Below, in pieces: positions 33,429-42,073 of a DNA stretch of 64,000 nt. The stretch's first letter is position 1, and each line of letters starts with the position of its first letter. This stretch comes from Sphingomonadales bacterium 12-68-11 (GTDB lineage: Bacteria > Pseudomonadota > Alphaproteobacteria > Sphingomonadales > Sphingomonadaceae): NCBI GenBank assembly GCA_002279825.1, contig NCCV01000001.1, forward strand, positions 310,001 through 374,000, read 5' to 3'. The notes under the pieces were generated by a model that was given only the letters and a program-made list of their open reading frames with translations, did no database searches and was not told the DNA's origin. The position numbers and the translations under genes were made by a program.

Positions 33429-34633
33429 GCGAAAATCCTCTTGGTCCGTTCGATCCCGCGCAACAGCGCTTCGACATCGCGATCGTCGCTGTAGAGCCCG
33501 AAGCTGGCCCGCGCCGTGGCCGGCACGCCGAGCCGTTCCATCAGCGGTTGGGCGCAGTGGTGCCCGGCGCGGATCGCGACGTTCTCCTCGTCCAATATGG
33601 TGCCGAGATCGTGCGGATGAACCCCGCGGATCGCAAAGCTGACGATTCCCGCGGAATCGTCCGGCCCGAACAGGGTGAGGTCGTTCATCCCGCGCAGCCC
33701 CGCGCGCGTTTCCGCCACCAGCCGCGCCTCGTGCGCCTGGATCGCCTCAAGCCCGATCGCCGCTACATAGTCGCACGCCGCGCCGAGCCCGATCGCCTCG
33801 ACGATCGCCGGCGTCCCCGCCTCGAACCGCTGCGGCGGCGGCGCGAAAGTGGTCTTTTCGAAAGTGACCTTCTCGATCATCGCCCCGCCGCCCTGGTACG
33901 GCGGCATCGCGGCGAGATGCTCGGCCCGCCCCCACAGCGCGCCGATCCCGGTGGGGCCGTAGAGCTTGTGGCCGGAGAAAGCGTAGAAATCGCAGCCGAG
34001 CGCGGCGACATCGACCGGCATGCGTGGCACCGCCTGGCATCCGTCGAGCAGCAGCACCGCGCCGACCCCATGCGCAAGGTCGGCCGCCCGGCGCGCGTCG
34101 AGCACCGAGCCGAGCACGTTGGAGACATGCGCGAAGGCGACCACTGAATGCTCGCGCGTCAGCATCCGCTCGGCCGCGTCGAGATCGATGCGGCCGTCGT
34201 GCGTCAGCGGGCACACGTCGACCTGCCAGCCGGCAAGCTGCCAGGGGACGATATTGGAGTGGTGCTCGAGTTCGGACAGCAGCACGCGCCCGCCGCGTCC
34301 GACCACGGCAGCCCAGCACTGCGCCACAAGGTTGATCGCCTCGGTCGCGCCGCGCGTGAACACCAGCTCGTCCTCGCGCCCGCCGATGAAGGTCGCCACG
34401 CGCCGCCGCGCCGCTTCGTAGCCGAGCGTCATTTCGGCCGAGCGGGTGTAAACGCCGCGGTGGACGGTCGCATAATCGCGCCCCAGCGCTCGCGCCACCG
34501 CATCGATCACTGCGCGCGGCTTCTGCGCGGTCGCCGCCGAGTCGAGGTAATGCCAGGGGGTGCCGTCGGCGTTGAACAGGCCGGGGAAGTCGGCTTTGAG
34601 ATCGATCGGCGCATCAAGCGCGGCCGTGCTCAC
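33425..34633 (-). CDS. sufS: SufS family cysteine desulfurase
   Basis: 402 residues from GTG 34633, which overlaps the sufD stop (GTGA). PLP enzyme that takes sulfur from cysteine for Fe-S cluster building. Visible: YLDSAATAQKP, TRGATEAINLVAQ, ELEHHSNIVPW, the PLP lysine in AFSGHKLYGPTGIG, and the catalytic cysteine region RAGHHCAQPLMERLG. All group II desulfurase features are intact. Fifth core suf gene of the operon. Confidence 0.95.
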   Translation of the reverse strand: MSTAALDAPIDLKADFPGLFNADGTPWHYLDSAATAQKPRAVIDAVARALGRDYATVHRGVYTRSAEMTLGYEAARRRVATFIGGREDELVFTRGATEAINLVAQCWAAVVGRGGRVLLSELEHHSNIVPWQLAGWQVDVCPLTHDGRIDLDAAERMLTREHSVVAFAHVSNVLGSVLDARRAADLAHGVGAVLLLDGCQAVPRMPVDVAALGCDFYAFSGHKLYGPTGIGALWGRAEHLAAMPPYQGGGAMIEKVTFEKTTFAPPPQRFEAGTPAIVEAIGLGAACDYVAAIGLEAIQAHEARLVAETRAGLRGMNDLTLFGPDDSAGIVSFAIRGVHPHDLGTILDEENVAIRAGHHCAQPLMERLGVPATARASFGLYSDDRDVEALLRGIERTKRIFA

Positions 34634-35382
34634 GCCGCGTCTCCCAGCACGCCGAGCGCCGCTTCGAGCAGGCGATCGTGTTCGGCCTTGTCGCCCAGCG
34701 CCACGAAGGCATCGGCGATGAACGCGCGGACCAGCAGCTTGCGCGCCGTCTCGGGCGGGATGCCGCGCGCGGCCATGTAGAATCGCGCCGTTTCGTCCAA
34801 TTGGCCGATCGCCGCGCCGTGCGCGCATTTGACGTCGTCGGCGAAGATTTCGAGCTCGGGCTTGGCGTTGGTGCTGGCGCCGCGCTCGAGGATCAGACCC
34901 TTGAAGTCCTGCGCCGCGTCGGTCTTCTGCGCATCGCGCGCGACTTCGATGCGGCCTAGGAAATTGCCCGTCGCCGTGCCCCAATGGACCGCGCGGATGA
35001 CCTGGTGGCTGGTCGCCTCCGGTTCCGCGTGGATCACCCGGGTCACGAACTCGCGGGTGGCCACACCGCCGCCGATGGTCACCCCGCCGAATTCGAAATG
35101 CGCGCCTTGGGCGAGCCGGACCTCGACTTCGACGCGGGTGTAGTCATCACCCAGGTTGGCCGCGAACAGTTCAGCCCGCGCGCCTTCGCCGAGGGTCAGC
35201 CGGATGCGGTGCAGCTCGGGACCGGCCCCGCCGAGTACGAGCGCCTTGAGGCGGGTCTCGCCCGGCGCGAGCGTGATGTCCTGCCACACGCCGAATGCCT
35301 CGGGCGCGAGCCCTTCCAGCGCCGCGAAATCGGCGTAGCGCCAATCCTCGTCGCGCACTGTCGGAAGAGCGAGCGTCTCCAT
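34630..35382 (-). CDS. sufD: Fe-S cluster assembly protein SufD
   Basis: 250 residues, a short SufD compared with about 420 in E. coli, as is usual in alphaproteobacteria. Beta-helix core with RDEDWRYADF at the start, FKGLILERGASTNAKPELEIFADDVKCAHGA spanning the conserved C-terminal region, and GIPPETARKLLVRAF. It forms the SufBC2D scaffold with SufB and SufC. ATG 35382 overlaps the sufC stop by one base; an in-frame GTG lies three bases upstream. Confidence 0.93.
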   Translation of the reverse strand: METLALPTVRDEDWRYADFAALEGLAPEAFGVWQDITLAPGETRLKALVLGGAGPELHRIRLTLGEGARAELFAANLGDDYTRVEVEVRLAQGAHFEFGGVTIGGGVATREFVTRVIHAEPEATSHQVIRAVHWGTATGNFLGRIEVARDAQKTDAAQDFKGLILERGASTNAKPELEIFADDVKCAHGAAIGQLDETARFYMAARGIPPETARKLLVRAFIADAFVALGDKAEHDRLLEAALGVLGDAA

Positions 35383-36158
35383 CACGCAGCCACCGCCTCG
35401 TAGCCCTGCTCTTCGAGCAGATGCGCCAGTTCCGGCCCGCCCGACTTCACGATGCGGCCTTTCGACAGCACGTGGACCACGTCGGGCCGCACGTAGTCGA
35501 GCAGCCGCTGGTAGTGGGTGATCAGCAGCACGCCTTTGTCGGGCCCCCCCGCCTTCTGGCGCATGATCGCGTTGATGCCGTCGCCGACGATCCGCAGCGC
35601 ATCGATGTCGAGACCACTGTCGGTCTCGTCGAGCACCGCGAAGCCGGGATCGAGAATGCCCATCTGGACCATCTCGAAGCGCTTCTTCTCGCCGCCCGAA
35701 AAGCCGACGTTGACCGGCCGCTTGAGCATTTCGGCATCCATCCGAAGCAAGGCCGCCTTCTCGCGCGCCAACTTCAGGAAATCCCCGCCCGAGAGCGGCT
35801 CCTGCCCGTGCGTCTTGCGCTGGGCGTTAAGCGCCTCGCGCAGGAACTGCATGCCCGACACGCCAGGGATCTCGACCGGGTACTGGAAGCCGAGGAACAG
35901 CCCCGCCGCCGCGCGTTCGTGCGGATCGAGTGCCAGCAGGTCCTCACCGGCGAACCTGACCGAGCCCGCGGTCACGTCATATCCCGGACGGCCGCCGAGC
36001 ACATAGGCAAGCGTCGATTTGCCGGCGCCGTTCGGGCCCATGATCGCGTGCACCTCGCCCGCGTTCACGGTGAGCGAGAGGCCGTCGAGGATCGGCGTGC
36101 CGCCGACCGTGGCGTGGAGATTATCGATTTGCAGCATGGGGTCTTTCGCGGCGGGCAT
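35382..36158 (-). CDS. sufC: Fe-S cluster assembly ATPase SufC
   Basis: 258 residues. ABC-type ATPase: Walker A GPNGAGKST, signature FSGGEKKRFE, Walker B FAVLDETDSGLDID, H-loop ITHYQRLL. It drives the SufBCD scaffold. The ATG at 36158 is used here; an internal ATG at 36137 (MLQIDNLHA) starts nearer the conserved domain and may be the true start. The 5' end overlaps the DUF559 gene by 38 bases (17 with the shorter start). Confidence 0.96.
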   Translation of the reverse strand: MPAAKDPMLQIDNLHATVGGTPILDGLSLTVNAGEVHAIMGPNGAGKSTLAYVLGGRPGYDVTAGSVRFAGEDLLALDPHERAAAGLFLGFQYPVEIPGVSGMQFLREALNAQRKTHGQEPLSGGDFLKLAREKAALLRMDAEMLKRPVNVGFSGGEKKRFEMVQMGILDPGFAVLDETDSGLDIDALRIVGDGINAIMRQKAGGPDKGVLLITHYQRLLDYVRPDVVHVLSKGRIVKSGGPELAHLLEEQGYEAVAA

Positions 36159-36645
36159 GGGGCTTGGCGCCGGCCCGCGGGGTGGATCGTTCAGGCCGCG
36201 CGCCGGGGCGGTCGAACGGCTTCTGCAGTTCCTGCTTGATGGCGGCGACCACGCTGTCGATCTCGCTCAGTACCTGCTCGTCGGCGAAGCGCAGCACGCG
36301 CACTCCGACATCGGTCAGCTTGCGGTCGCTCAGCGCGGCGAGCGTCGCCTCGGCATCTTCGCCGGTCCCGCCGATCTCGACCACCAGCCAGCGCGTCTTG
36401 CAGGCGAAATCGACTACTGCCGAGCCCATCACGACCTGGCGGTTGAACGTGAACCCGCACTGCTTGTCCTTGAGCCGTTCCCACAGCGCGGAATGCGCGG
36501 GCGTGGGGTTGCGGCGCAAGTCGCGGGCGCGGTCCTTGATGCTCTCGGCGCGCGCGGCCGAGACGTTCCAGCTCCGCGCGGCCCCGGCCGCATCGCGCGA
36601 CCGTTCGGCGACCGAGTTCAGCGAGAGCGTGCGGCGCTCGGTCAT
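36121..36645 (-). CDS. DUF559 domain-containing protein (Vsr-like endonuclease fold)
   Basis: 174 residues. Core at about 40-145: ARDLRRNPTPAHSALWERL, FNRQVVMGSAVVDFACKTRW, LVVEIGG and GVRVLRFADEQVL. The D-(x)n-E-x-G pattern fits the PD-(D/E)xK restriction-like fold of DUF559, related to Vsr mismatch endonucleases; the usual ExDG is EIGG here, so the active-site pattern is altered. It sits inside the suf operon, start overlapping the previous stop (TGATG), end overlapping sufC. Why a nuclease-like protein is there is not known. Confidence 0.88.
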   Translation of the reverse strand: MTERRTLSLNSVAERSRDAAGAARSWNVSAARAESIKDRARDLRRNPTPAHSALWERLKDKQCGFTFNRQVVMGSAVVDFACKTRWLVVEIGGTGEDAEATLAALSDRKLTDVGVRVLRFADEQVLSEIDSVVAAIKQELQKPFDRPGARPERSTPRAGAKPHARRERPHAANR

Positions 36646-37085
36646 CAGCGAACAGTCCCCTGGAACAGGATCGGTCGGTCGTCGGCCGGCGGGCGAGGTT
36701 CGGGCTCGGTACGCGCCGGGCTGAGCCCGGTGAAAGTGGACACCGCGCGGGCGATCTCGTCGTTGAGCTTGCGCGTCGCCGCATCGCGCGAGCGTTCGCG
36801 CTCGATCTGCTGGTTGGGGGTGAGGCCGATGCGCGGCAGGCGCAAGTCGTCCTCGGCCTTCTGGTGCCGCAGCTCGCGCACCCGGGTGATCTGGTTGTAA
36901 CACAGCGTGCGCAGTGCGGTGACCGCCGCTACCAGGCTCTCGCGCGGCGCGCCCGGCGCCCCGGTGCTCAGACACACGCGCAGCCGGCGCTCGGCCTGGT
37001 CGGCATCGTTGGTGACGATGTCCTGCGCGGCAAGCGGGGCGGCAACGACCAGCAGCGCGGGCCCAAGCACCAGAGCGCGCCTCAT
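36645..37085 (-). CDS. exported hypothetical protein inside the suf operon
   Basis: 146 residues with a signal peptide ([20 protein letters not shown], cut near AAQD). The mature part is helical, rich in Arg/Glu, has two cysteines (RVCLST and LCYN) and a long charged middle ([17 protein letters not shown]); a coiled coil is possible. No family recognised. ATG overlaps the sufB stop by four bases (ATGA). A periplasmic protein between sufB and sufC is unexpected for a cytosolic pathway. Confidence 0.78.
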   Translation of the reverse strand: MRRALVLGPALLVVAAPLAAQDIVTNDADQAERRLRVCLSTGAPGAPRESLVAAVTALRTLCYNQITRVRELRHQKAEDDLRLPRIGLTPNQQIERERSRDAATRKLNDEIARAVSTFTGLSPARTEPEPRPPADDRPILFQGTVR

Positions 37086-38578
37086 CCCACGCTCCCCTCG
37101 AGGCTGATTCCCAGCAGCTTCTGCGCCTCCACCGCGAACTCCATCGGCAATTGCTTGAGCACTTCCCGGGCGAATCCGTTGACGATCAGCGCCACGGCTT
37201 CCTCCTGCCCGAGCCCCCGCTGCATCGCGTAGAACAGCTGGTCGTCGCTGATCTTGCTGGTGGTCGCCTCGTGCTCGATCTGCGCGGTCGGGTTCTTGAC
37301 TTCGATATAAGGCACTGTGTGCGCGCCGCACTCGCTGCCGAGGAGGAGGCTGTCGCACTGGGTGAAGTTGCGCACGTTGTCGGCATTGGCACCCACGCGC
37401 ACCAGCCCGCGATAGGTGTTGTTGCTCTTGCCCGCGCTGATGCCCTTTGAGACGATCGTCGAGCGGCTGCCGGTGCCGTTGTGGATCATCTTGGTGCCGG
37501 TATCGGCCTGCTGGTAGTTGTTGGTGACCGCCACCGAATAGAACTCGCCGACACTGTCCACGCCGTTGAGCACGCAGCTCGGATACTTCCAGGTCACCGC
37601 GCTGCCGGTCTCGACCTGGGTCCAGCTGATCTTGCTGCGCGCGCCCTGGCACAGCCCGCGCTTCGTGACGAAGTTGTAGATCCCGCCCAGCCCTTCGGCA
37701 TTGCCCGGGTACCAGTTCTGCACGGTCGAATACTTGATCTCGGCATCGTCCATCGCGACCAGCTCAACCACCGCGGCGTGGAGCTGGTTCTCGTCGCGCA
37801 TCGGCGCGGTGCAACCCTCCAGGTAGCTGACGTAGCTCCCTTTCTCGGCAATGATCAGCGTCCGCTCGAACTGGCCGGTGTTCTCGGCATTGATGCGGAA
37901 ATAGGTGCTGAGCTCCATCGGGCAGCGCACGCCTTCAGGGATGTAGACGAAGGTCCCGTCGGAGAAGACCGCGCTGTTGAGCGTGGCGAAGAAGTTGTCA
38001 CGCTGCGGCACGACTTTGCCGAGCCAGCGCTGCACCAGCTCGGGATATTCGCGGATCGCCTCGCTGATCGACAGGAAGATCACGCCCGCGCGCTTGAGCT
38101 CTTCGCGGAACGTGGTGGCGACGCTGACGCTGTCGAACACCGCATCGACCGCCACCTTGCGTGCGCCCTCGACCCCGGCGAGCACCTTCTGCTCCTCGAT
38201 CGGAATGCCGAGCTTGGCGTAGACGGCGAGAATGTCGGGATCGACCTCGTCGAGCGAGCCGAGCTTGGGCTTCGGCTTGGGCGCGGCGTAATAGAACGCA
38301 TCCTGGTAATCGATCGCCGGATAGCCGAGCTTGGCCCAGTTGGGCTCCTCCATCGTCAGCCACAGCCGGAACGCCTTGAGCCGCCACTCGAGCATCCACG
38401 CGGGCTCGTTCTTCTTGGCGCTGATGAAGCGGACGGTCTCTTCGCTCAGACCCTTGGGTGCGAACTCGGTATCGATCTCCGCCGACCAGCCGTGCTCGTA
38501 ATCGGCGGCGCGCGCGGCTGCTTCGCGCGCTTCCCTGTCCAGTTCTTTAGGGGCCTGAATGTCGAGATCTTCGCTCAT
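37082..38578 (-). CDS. sufB: Fe-S cluster assembly protein SufB
   Basis: 498 residues, normal for SufB. Main scaffold subunit of the SufBC2D complex. Conserved pieces: [80 protein letters not shown] and the C-terminal [13 protein letters not shown]. The cluster-binding cysteine of the C-terminal region is in [17 protein letters not shown] 38578 overlaps the regulator stop by four bases (ATGA). Confidence 0.97.
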   Translation of the reverse strand: MSEDLDIQAPKELDREAREAAARAADYEHGWSAEIDTEFAPKGLSEETVRFISAKKNEPAWMLEWRLKAFRLWLTMEEPNWAKLGYPAIDYQDAFYYAAPKPKPKLGSLDEVDPDILAVYAKLGIPIEEQKVLAGVEGARKVAVDAVFDSVSVATTFREELKRAGVIFLSISEAIREYPELVQRWLGKVVPQRDNFFATLNSAVFSDGTFVYIPEGVRCPMELSTYFRINAENTGQFERTLIIAEKGSYVSYLEGCTAPMRDENQLHAAVVELVAMDDAEIKYSTVQNWYPGNAEGLGGIYNFVTKRGLCQGARSKISWTQVETGSAVTWKYPSCVLNGVDSVGEFYSVAVTNNYQQADTGTKMIHNGTGSRSTIVSKGISAGKSNNTYRGLVRVGANADNVRNFTQCDSLLLGSECGAHTVPYIEVKNPTAQIEHEATTSKISDDQLFYAMQRGLGQEEAVALIVNGFAREVLKQLPMEFAVEAQKLLGISLEGSVG

Positions 38579-39054
38579 AGCAAAACACCGTTCGTGTCGA
38601 GCGAAGTCGAGACACGCTCGCGCACTTGCTTCTCGACTTCGCTCGAAGCGAACGGGGAGGAGAGTTGGGTGAGGGGAACATTTGCCAGCGCGCCGCGCAG
38701 CGCGTCGTTCACGATCGTCCAGTGCGGGCGCACGTTGCAGCTGCCTTCGAGCGCGCAATCGTGGCGCCCCTGCTCGACGCACGAGGTCAGCGCGATCGGG
38801 CCCTCGACCGCCTCGACGATGTCCGCCAGCGTGATCGCCGCCGCCGGCCGTGCCAGTTGCAGCCCCCCGCCGCTGCCGCGCGTGGCGCGCAGCAGGCCGG
38901 CGCGCGACAGGAGGCTAACCAGTTTCTGCACGGTCGGTGCGGGCAGGCCAGTTTCCTCGGCCAGCTCGGCCGCCGAGACGCGCGCCGAGCCGCAATGGCG
39001 CGCGGCGGCGCACATCGTGACGACGGCATAATCGGCAAGGTTGGACAAGCGCAT
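38575..39054 (-). CDS. Rrf2 family transcriptional regulator of the SUF system
   Basis: 159 residues from ATG 39054, where the conserved [12 protein letters not shown] begins. Winged helix-turn-helix (about 1-85) with [19 protein letters not shown], then the Fe-S cysteines C92, C100 and C106 in a [16 protein letters not shown] arrangement. It most likely senses Fe-S status and controls the operon it heads. The last ~25 residues (from about [10 protein letters not shown]) are encoded by a palindromic repeat and are not family-conserved. Stop overlaps sufB. Confidence 0.92.
   Translation of the reverse strand: MRLSNLADYAVVTMCAAARHCGSARVSAAELAEETGLPAPTVQKLVSLLSRAGLLRATRGSGGGLQLARPAAAITLADIVEAVEGPIALTSCVEQGRHDCALEGSCNVRPHWTIVNDALRGALANVPLTQLSSPFASSEVEKQVRERVSTSLDTNGVLL
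38588..38655. repeat. REP-like palindrome within the 3' end of the Rrf2 gene
   Basis: Two 25-bp arms, 38588-38612 and 38631-38655, are inverted copies that differ at two bases. Each arm contains the inner near-palindrome TCGAGCGAAGTCGA. The element resembles REP sequences common between sphingomonad genes. Here it is read through as codons for the regulator's C-terminus. Confidence 0.8.
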
Positions 39055-39194
39055 CGCGGCTGGCGGCCAAATCAGACTGTTTCGTTCCGAATTGCAGCTA
39101 GGCAGGGCAAGCGCGCGATTCAACGGTTTTCCGCCAGTTGCGAGTCGTTAGCATGATCGACACGCGGCGGAGGCGCTGCCATGAGCCGGGCGCG

Positions 39195-40226
39195 ATGCTT
39201 TACCGCCTGGCCCGTCCCGCGCTGTTCCTGCTCGATCCCGAGCGCGCTCACCGGCTGACGATCGCCGCGCTGAAGCGCCTGCCCTCGGGCGCGCCCGCCC
39301 CCGCCGGTCCGCTGGCGACGCGCGTCGCCGGGCTCGAGTTCCCCAATCCGCTCGGCCTCGCCGCCGGGTTCGACAAGGACGGCGAAGTACCCGATGCCAT
39401 GCTTGGGCTCGGCTTCGGGTCGGTCGAAGTCGGCTCGATCACCCCGCTGCCGCAGGCCGGCAACCCCCGCCCGCGCCTGTTCCGGCTGAGCGAGGACGAG
39501 GGCGTGATCAACCGCATGGGGTTCAACAACGGGGGCGGCGAGGCGGCGGCGGCGAGGCTCGCTGCGCGCCGCGGCAAAGGCGGGATCGTCGGGATCAATG
39601 TCGGGGCGAACAAGGATTCGCCGGACCGGATCGCCGACTATGCGCGGATGACTGCGCTGATGACGCCGCTCGCGTCGTATCTCGCGGTCAACATCTCGAG
39701 CCCCAACACGCCGGGGCTGCGCGCCTTGCAGGACGAAGCCGCGCTCGCCGGACTGCTCGAAGCGGTGCTCGAAGCGCGCGGCTCCAATGGCCCGCCGGTG
39801 TTCCTCAAGGTTGCGCCTGATCTCGAACCGGCCGACATCGACGCGATTGCCCGGCTGGCGCTCGACCGCCGGCTGGGCGCGCTGATGGTCGGCAACACCA
39901 CGATCTCGCGTCCGCCGCTCGCCTCGGACCACGCAGCCGAGACTGGCGGCCTGTCGGGCGCGCCGCTCAGGCCGCTCGCGCTACAGCGCCTGCGCGATTT
40001 CCGGGCCGCGACCGGCGGCGCGATCCCGCTGGTCGGCGTCGGCGGCATCGCCAGTGCCGAGGACGCCTGGCAGCGGATCAGGGCCGGCGCGAGCTTGGTC
40101 CAGCTCTACAGCGCAATGGTCTATGAGGGGCCGGGCATCGCGGCCCGGATCGTGCGCGGGATGGAGGTGCTTATGCAGCGCGATGGGTTCTCCAGCGTGG
40201 CGGAGGCGGTCGGGACCGAAGGCTAG
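39195..40226 (+). CDS. pyrD: quinone-dependent dihydroorotate dehydrogenase
   Basis: 343 residues. Class 2 PyrD: N-terminal membrane-associating helix (MLYRLARPALFLLDPERAH), FMN barrel with NPLGLAAGFDKDGE, INRMGFNNGG, NISSPNTPGLR (catalytic region), VGNTTISRP and GVGGIASAEDAW. Fourth step of pyrimidine synthesis, electrons going to ubiquinone. ATG 39195 begins the conserved N-terminal helix; the frame extends to 39138 without conserved sequence. Divergent from the suf operon; its stop shares CTAG with the convergent ggt gene. Confidence 0.96.
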   Translation: MLYRLARPALFLLDPERAHRLTIAALKRLPSGAPAPAGPLATRVAGLEFPNPLGLAAGFDKDGEVPDAMLGLGFGSVEVGSITPLPQAGNPRPRLFRLSEDEGVINRMGFNNGGGEAAAARLAARRGKGGIVGINVGANKDSPDRIADYARMTALMTPLASYLAVNISSPNTPGLRALQDEAALAGLLEAVLEARGSNGPPVFLKVAPDLEPADIDAIARLALDRRLGALMVGNTTISRPPLASDHAAETGGLSGAPLRPLALQRLRDFRAATGGAIPLVGVGGIASAEDAWQRIRAGASLVQLYSAMVYEGPGIAARIVRGMEVLMQRDGFSSVAEAVGTEG

Positions 40227-41926
40227 GGAGCCGGCTCAGCTATCGCCCGGCCCTCGCGGCGCGGATCGTAGCCGCCGTCGAACCGACCGTTGCGGATCAT
40301 CACCGCGTGGACGCCCGAATCCTCGCCTTGGCCGGGACGCAGCGCCACGCCGCGCGCGGCCAGGCCGTCGATCGCCGCCGGCGCGAACTTGTCGACCTCG
40401 CCCTGGAACGCTGCTCCGCGCGCGACGAGGTTGGGGAGGGCGAGCGCCTCTTGCGTAGGCAGGCCCCAGTCGATCGCCGCGACCATGCTCTTGGCGACGA
40501 AGGCGAGGATCGCGTTGCCCCCGGCCGAGCCAAAAGCGCCCGCGAAGCGGCCCTGCGCATCGATCAGCACCAGCGGCGCCATCGAGGAGCGCGGCCGCTT
40601 GCCCGGTGCGACTGCGTTGGCGACCGGCCGGCCGCTCTCGTCGGTCGGCGAGAACGAGAAGTCGGTCAGCTGGTTGTTGAGGAAGAACCCATCGACCATC
40701 CGGCCGGTGCCGAAGATCGATTCGACCGTGGTGGTCATCGACACCACGTTTCCGTCTCCGTCGCCGACGATAAAGTGCGAAGTGCCGGCGGGCTCGAGCG
40801 TGCGGTCGGGCGCGCGCGCGATAGCGCCCGGAGGCGCGCCGGCCGTGGGCGCGGGGCCCGCGCTGGTCCCGATCAGCCGGGCGCGCCCGGCCACGTAGTC
40901 CGGATCGAGCATGCCGGCGACGGGCACGGTCACGAAGGCCGCATCACCGATGTAGCGGTCGCGGTCGGCGTACATCAGACGGCTGGCCTCGGCGAACAGG
41001 AACCAGGCCTGCGGATCGTCGGGGCCCCGCTGGTCAATGTCGGTGTGCTCAAGCATCGCCAGTAGCTGCAGCAGCGCCACTCCGCTCGAGGGCGGAGGTG
41101 GCAGGCACACGCGGTAAACCCGGTAGCGGCCGCACAGCGCCTCGCGCTTGATCGGCTGGTAAGCGGCGAGATCGGCCAGCGTCATCGAACCCGCCAGCGG
41201 CTCGGCGGTGGTGCGCGCAACGATCCGCTGCGCGGTTTCGCCGGTGTAGAGCGCGTCCGCGCCTTGCGCCGCGAGCCGGCGCAGGAAGGCCGCGTAGGCG
41301 GGATTGCGCAACCGGTCGCCGGTGTCGAGCAGCGTTCCGTCACTCTCGGCGAAATAGGCCTGGGCATCGGGCGCTTGGAGCTGCGGGAAGCTGCCCGTCA
41401 GGAAGCGGCCGAGCCGCGGGGTGATTACGAAGCCTTCGTCGGCGGTGCGCACGGCATCGCCGAACAGTGCGTTCCACGGAAGTTTGCCGTGTTCGCCCTG
41501 GACCATGGCCAGCAATTTGACCGCGCCGGGCACGCCGGTCGCCCGGCCGCTGACGACCGCGCTACCGAAGGGCACCGGCCGCCCGTCGGCGCCGAGAAAC
41601 ATGGCGGGCGAAGCGCCCGCCGGCGCCACTTCGCGCCCGTCGTAGACCGCGACTTCGCCGGTCTCGCCGTCGAACCAGGTCATGAACGCTCCGCCGCCCA
41701 TGCCCGAGCTCTGCGGCTCGACCAGCGACAGCATCGCCTGCACCGCCACCGCTGCGTCCGCCGCGCTGCCGCCCCGCCGCAGCACCGCCAACCCGGCTTC
41801 GACGGCCAGCGGATTGGCCGCGACCACGAAGATCTGCCGTTCGGGCCGCGGTGCCGCCGCCGTGGTGGTGCAGGATGCGAGTGCAAGCCCCAGCAGCAGT
41901 GTCGCCAGCGTGCGAATCAGCGTCAT
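40223..41926 (-). CDS. ggt: gamma-glutamyltransferase
   Basis: 567 residues. Ntn-hydrolase of the GGT family, exported: the signal region (about 1-22) ends in an ALASC sequence, so it may be a lipoprotein. The autoprocessing site is in GTSHFIVGDGDGNVVSMTTT, where the Thr after the glycine-rich lead becomes the catalytic nucleophile of the small subunit. GSAGGNAILAF and the N-terminal GGSAADAAVAVQAMLS blocks are also typical. It cleaves glutathione and other gamma-glutamyl compounds in the periplasm. Confidence 0.94.
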   Translation of the reverse strand: MTLIRTLATLLLGLALASCTTTAAAPRPERQIFVVAANPLAVEAGLAVLRRGGSAADAAVAVQAMLSLVEPQSSGMGGGAFMTWFDGETGEVAVYDGREVAPAGASPAMFLGADGRPVPFGSAVVSGRATGVPGAVKLLAMVQGEHGKLPWNALFGDAVRTADEGFVITPRLGRFLTGSFPQLQAPDAQAYFAESDGTLLDTGDRLRNPAYAAFLRRLAAQGADALYTGETAQRIVARTTAEPLAGSMTLADLAAYQPIKREALCGRYRVYRVCLPPPPSSGVALLQLLAMLEHTDIDQRGPDDPQAWFLFAEASRLMYADRDRYIGDAAFVTVPVAGMLDPDYVAGRARLIGTSAGPAPTAGAPPGAIARAPDRTLEPAGTSHFIVGDGDGNVVSMTTTVESIFGTGRMVDGFFLNNQLTDFSFSPTDESGRPVANAVAPGKRPRSSMAPLVLIDAQGRFAGAFGSAGGNAILAFVAKSMVAAIDWGLPTQEALALPNLVARGAAFQGEVDKFAPAAIDGLAARGVALRPGQGEDSGVHAVMIRNGRFDGGYDPRREGRAIAEPAP

Positions 41927-42073
41927 TCACGGCCCCTTGTCACATTTTGCAGTGCAGCATGCGCAGGTGCCCCTGTGAGCGCAAGTGGCGCACGCTTGCC
42001 GCTCGGGCGCCGCGCCCCTATCCCAGGGTCTTGAGGCCGCGCCCGACGGCCGGTGGGATAGGAGGCGCTGCCC

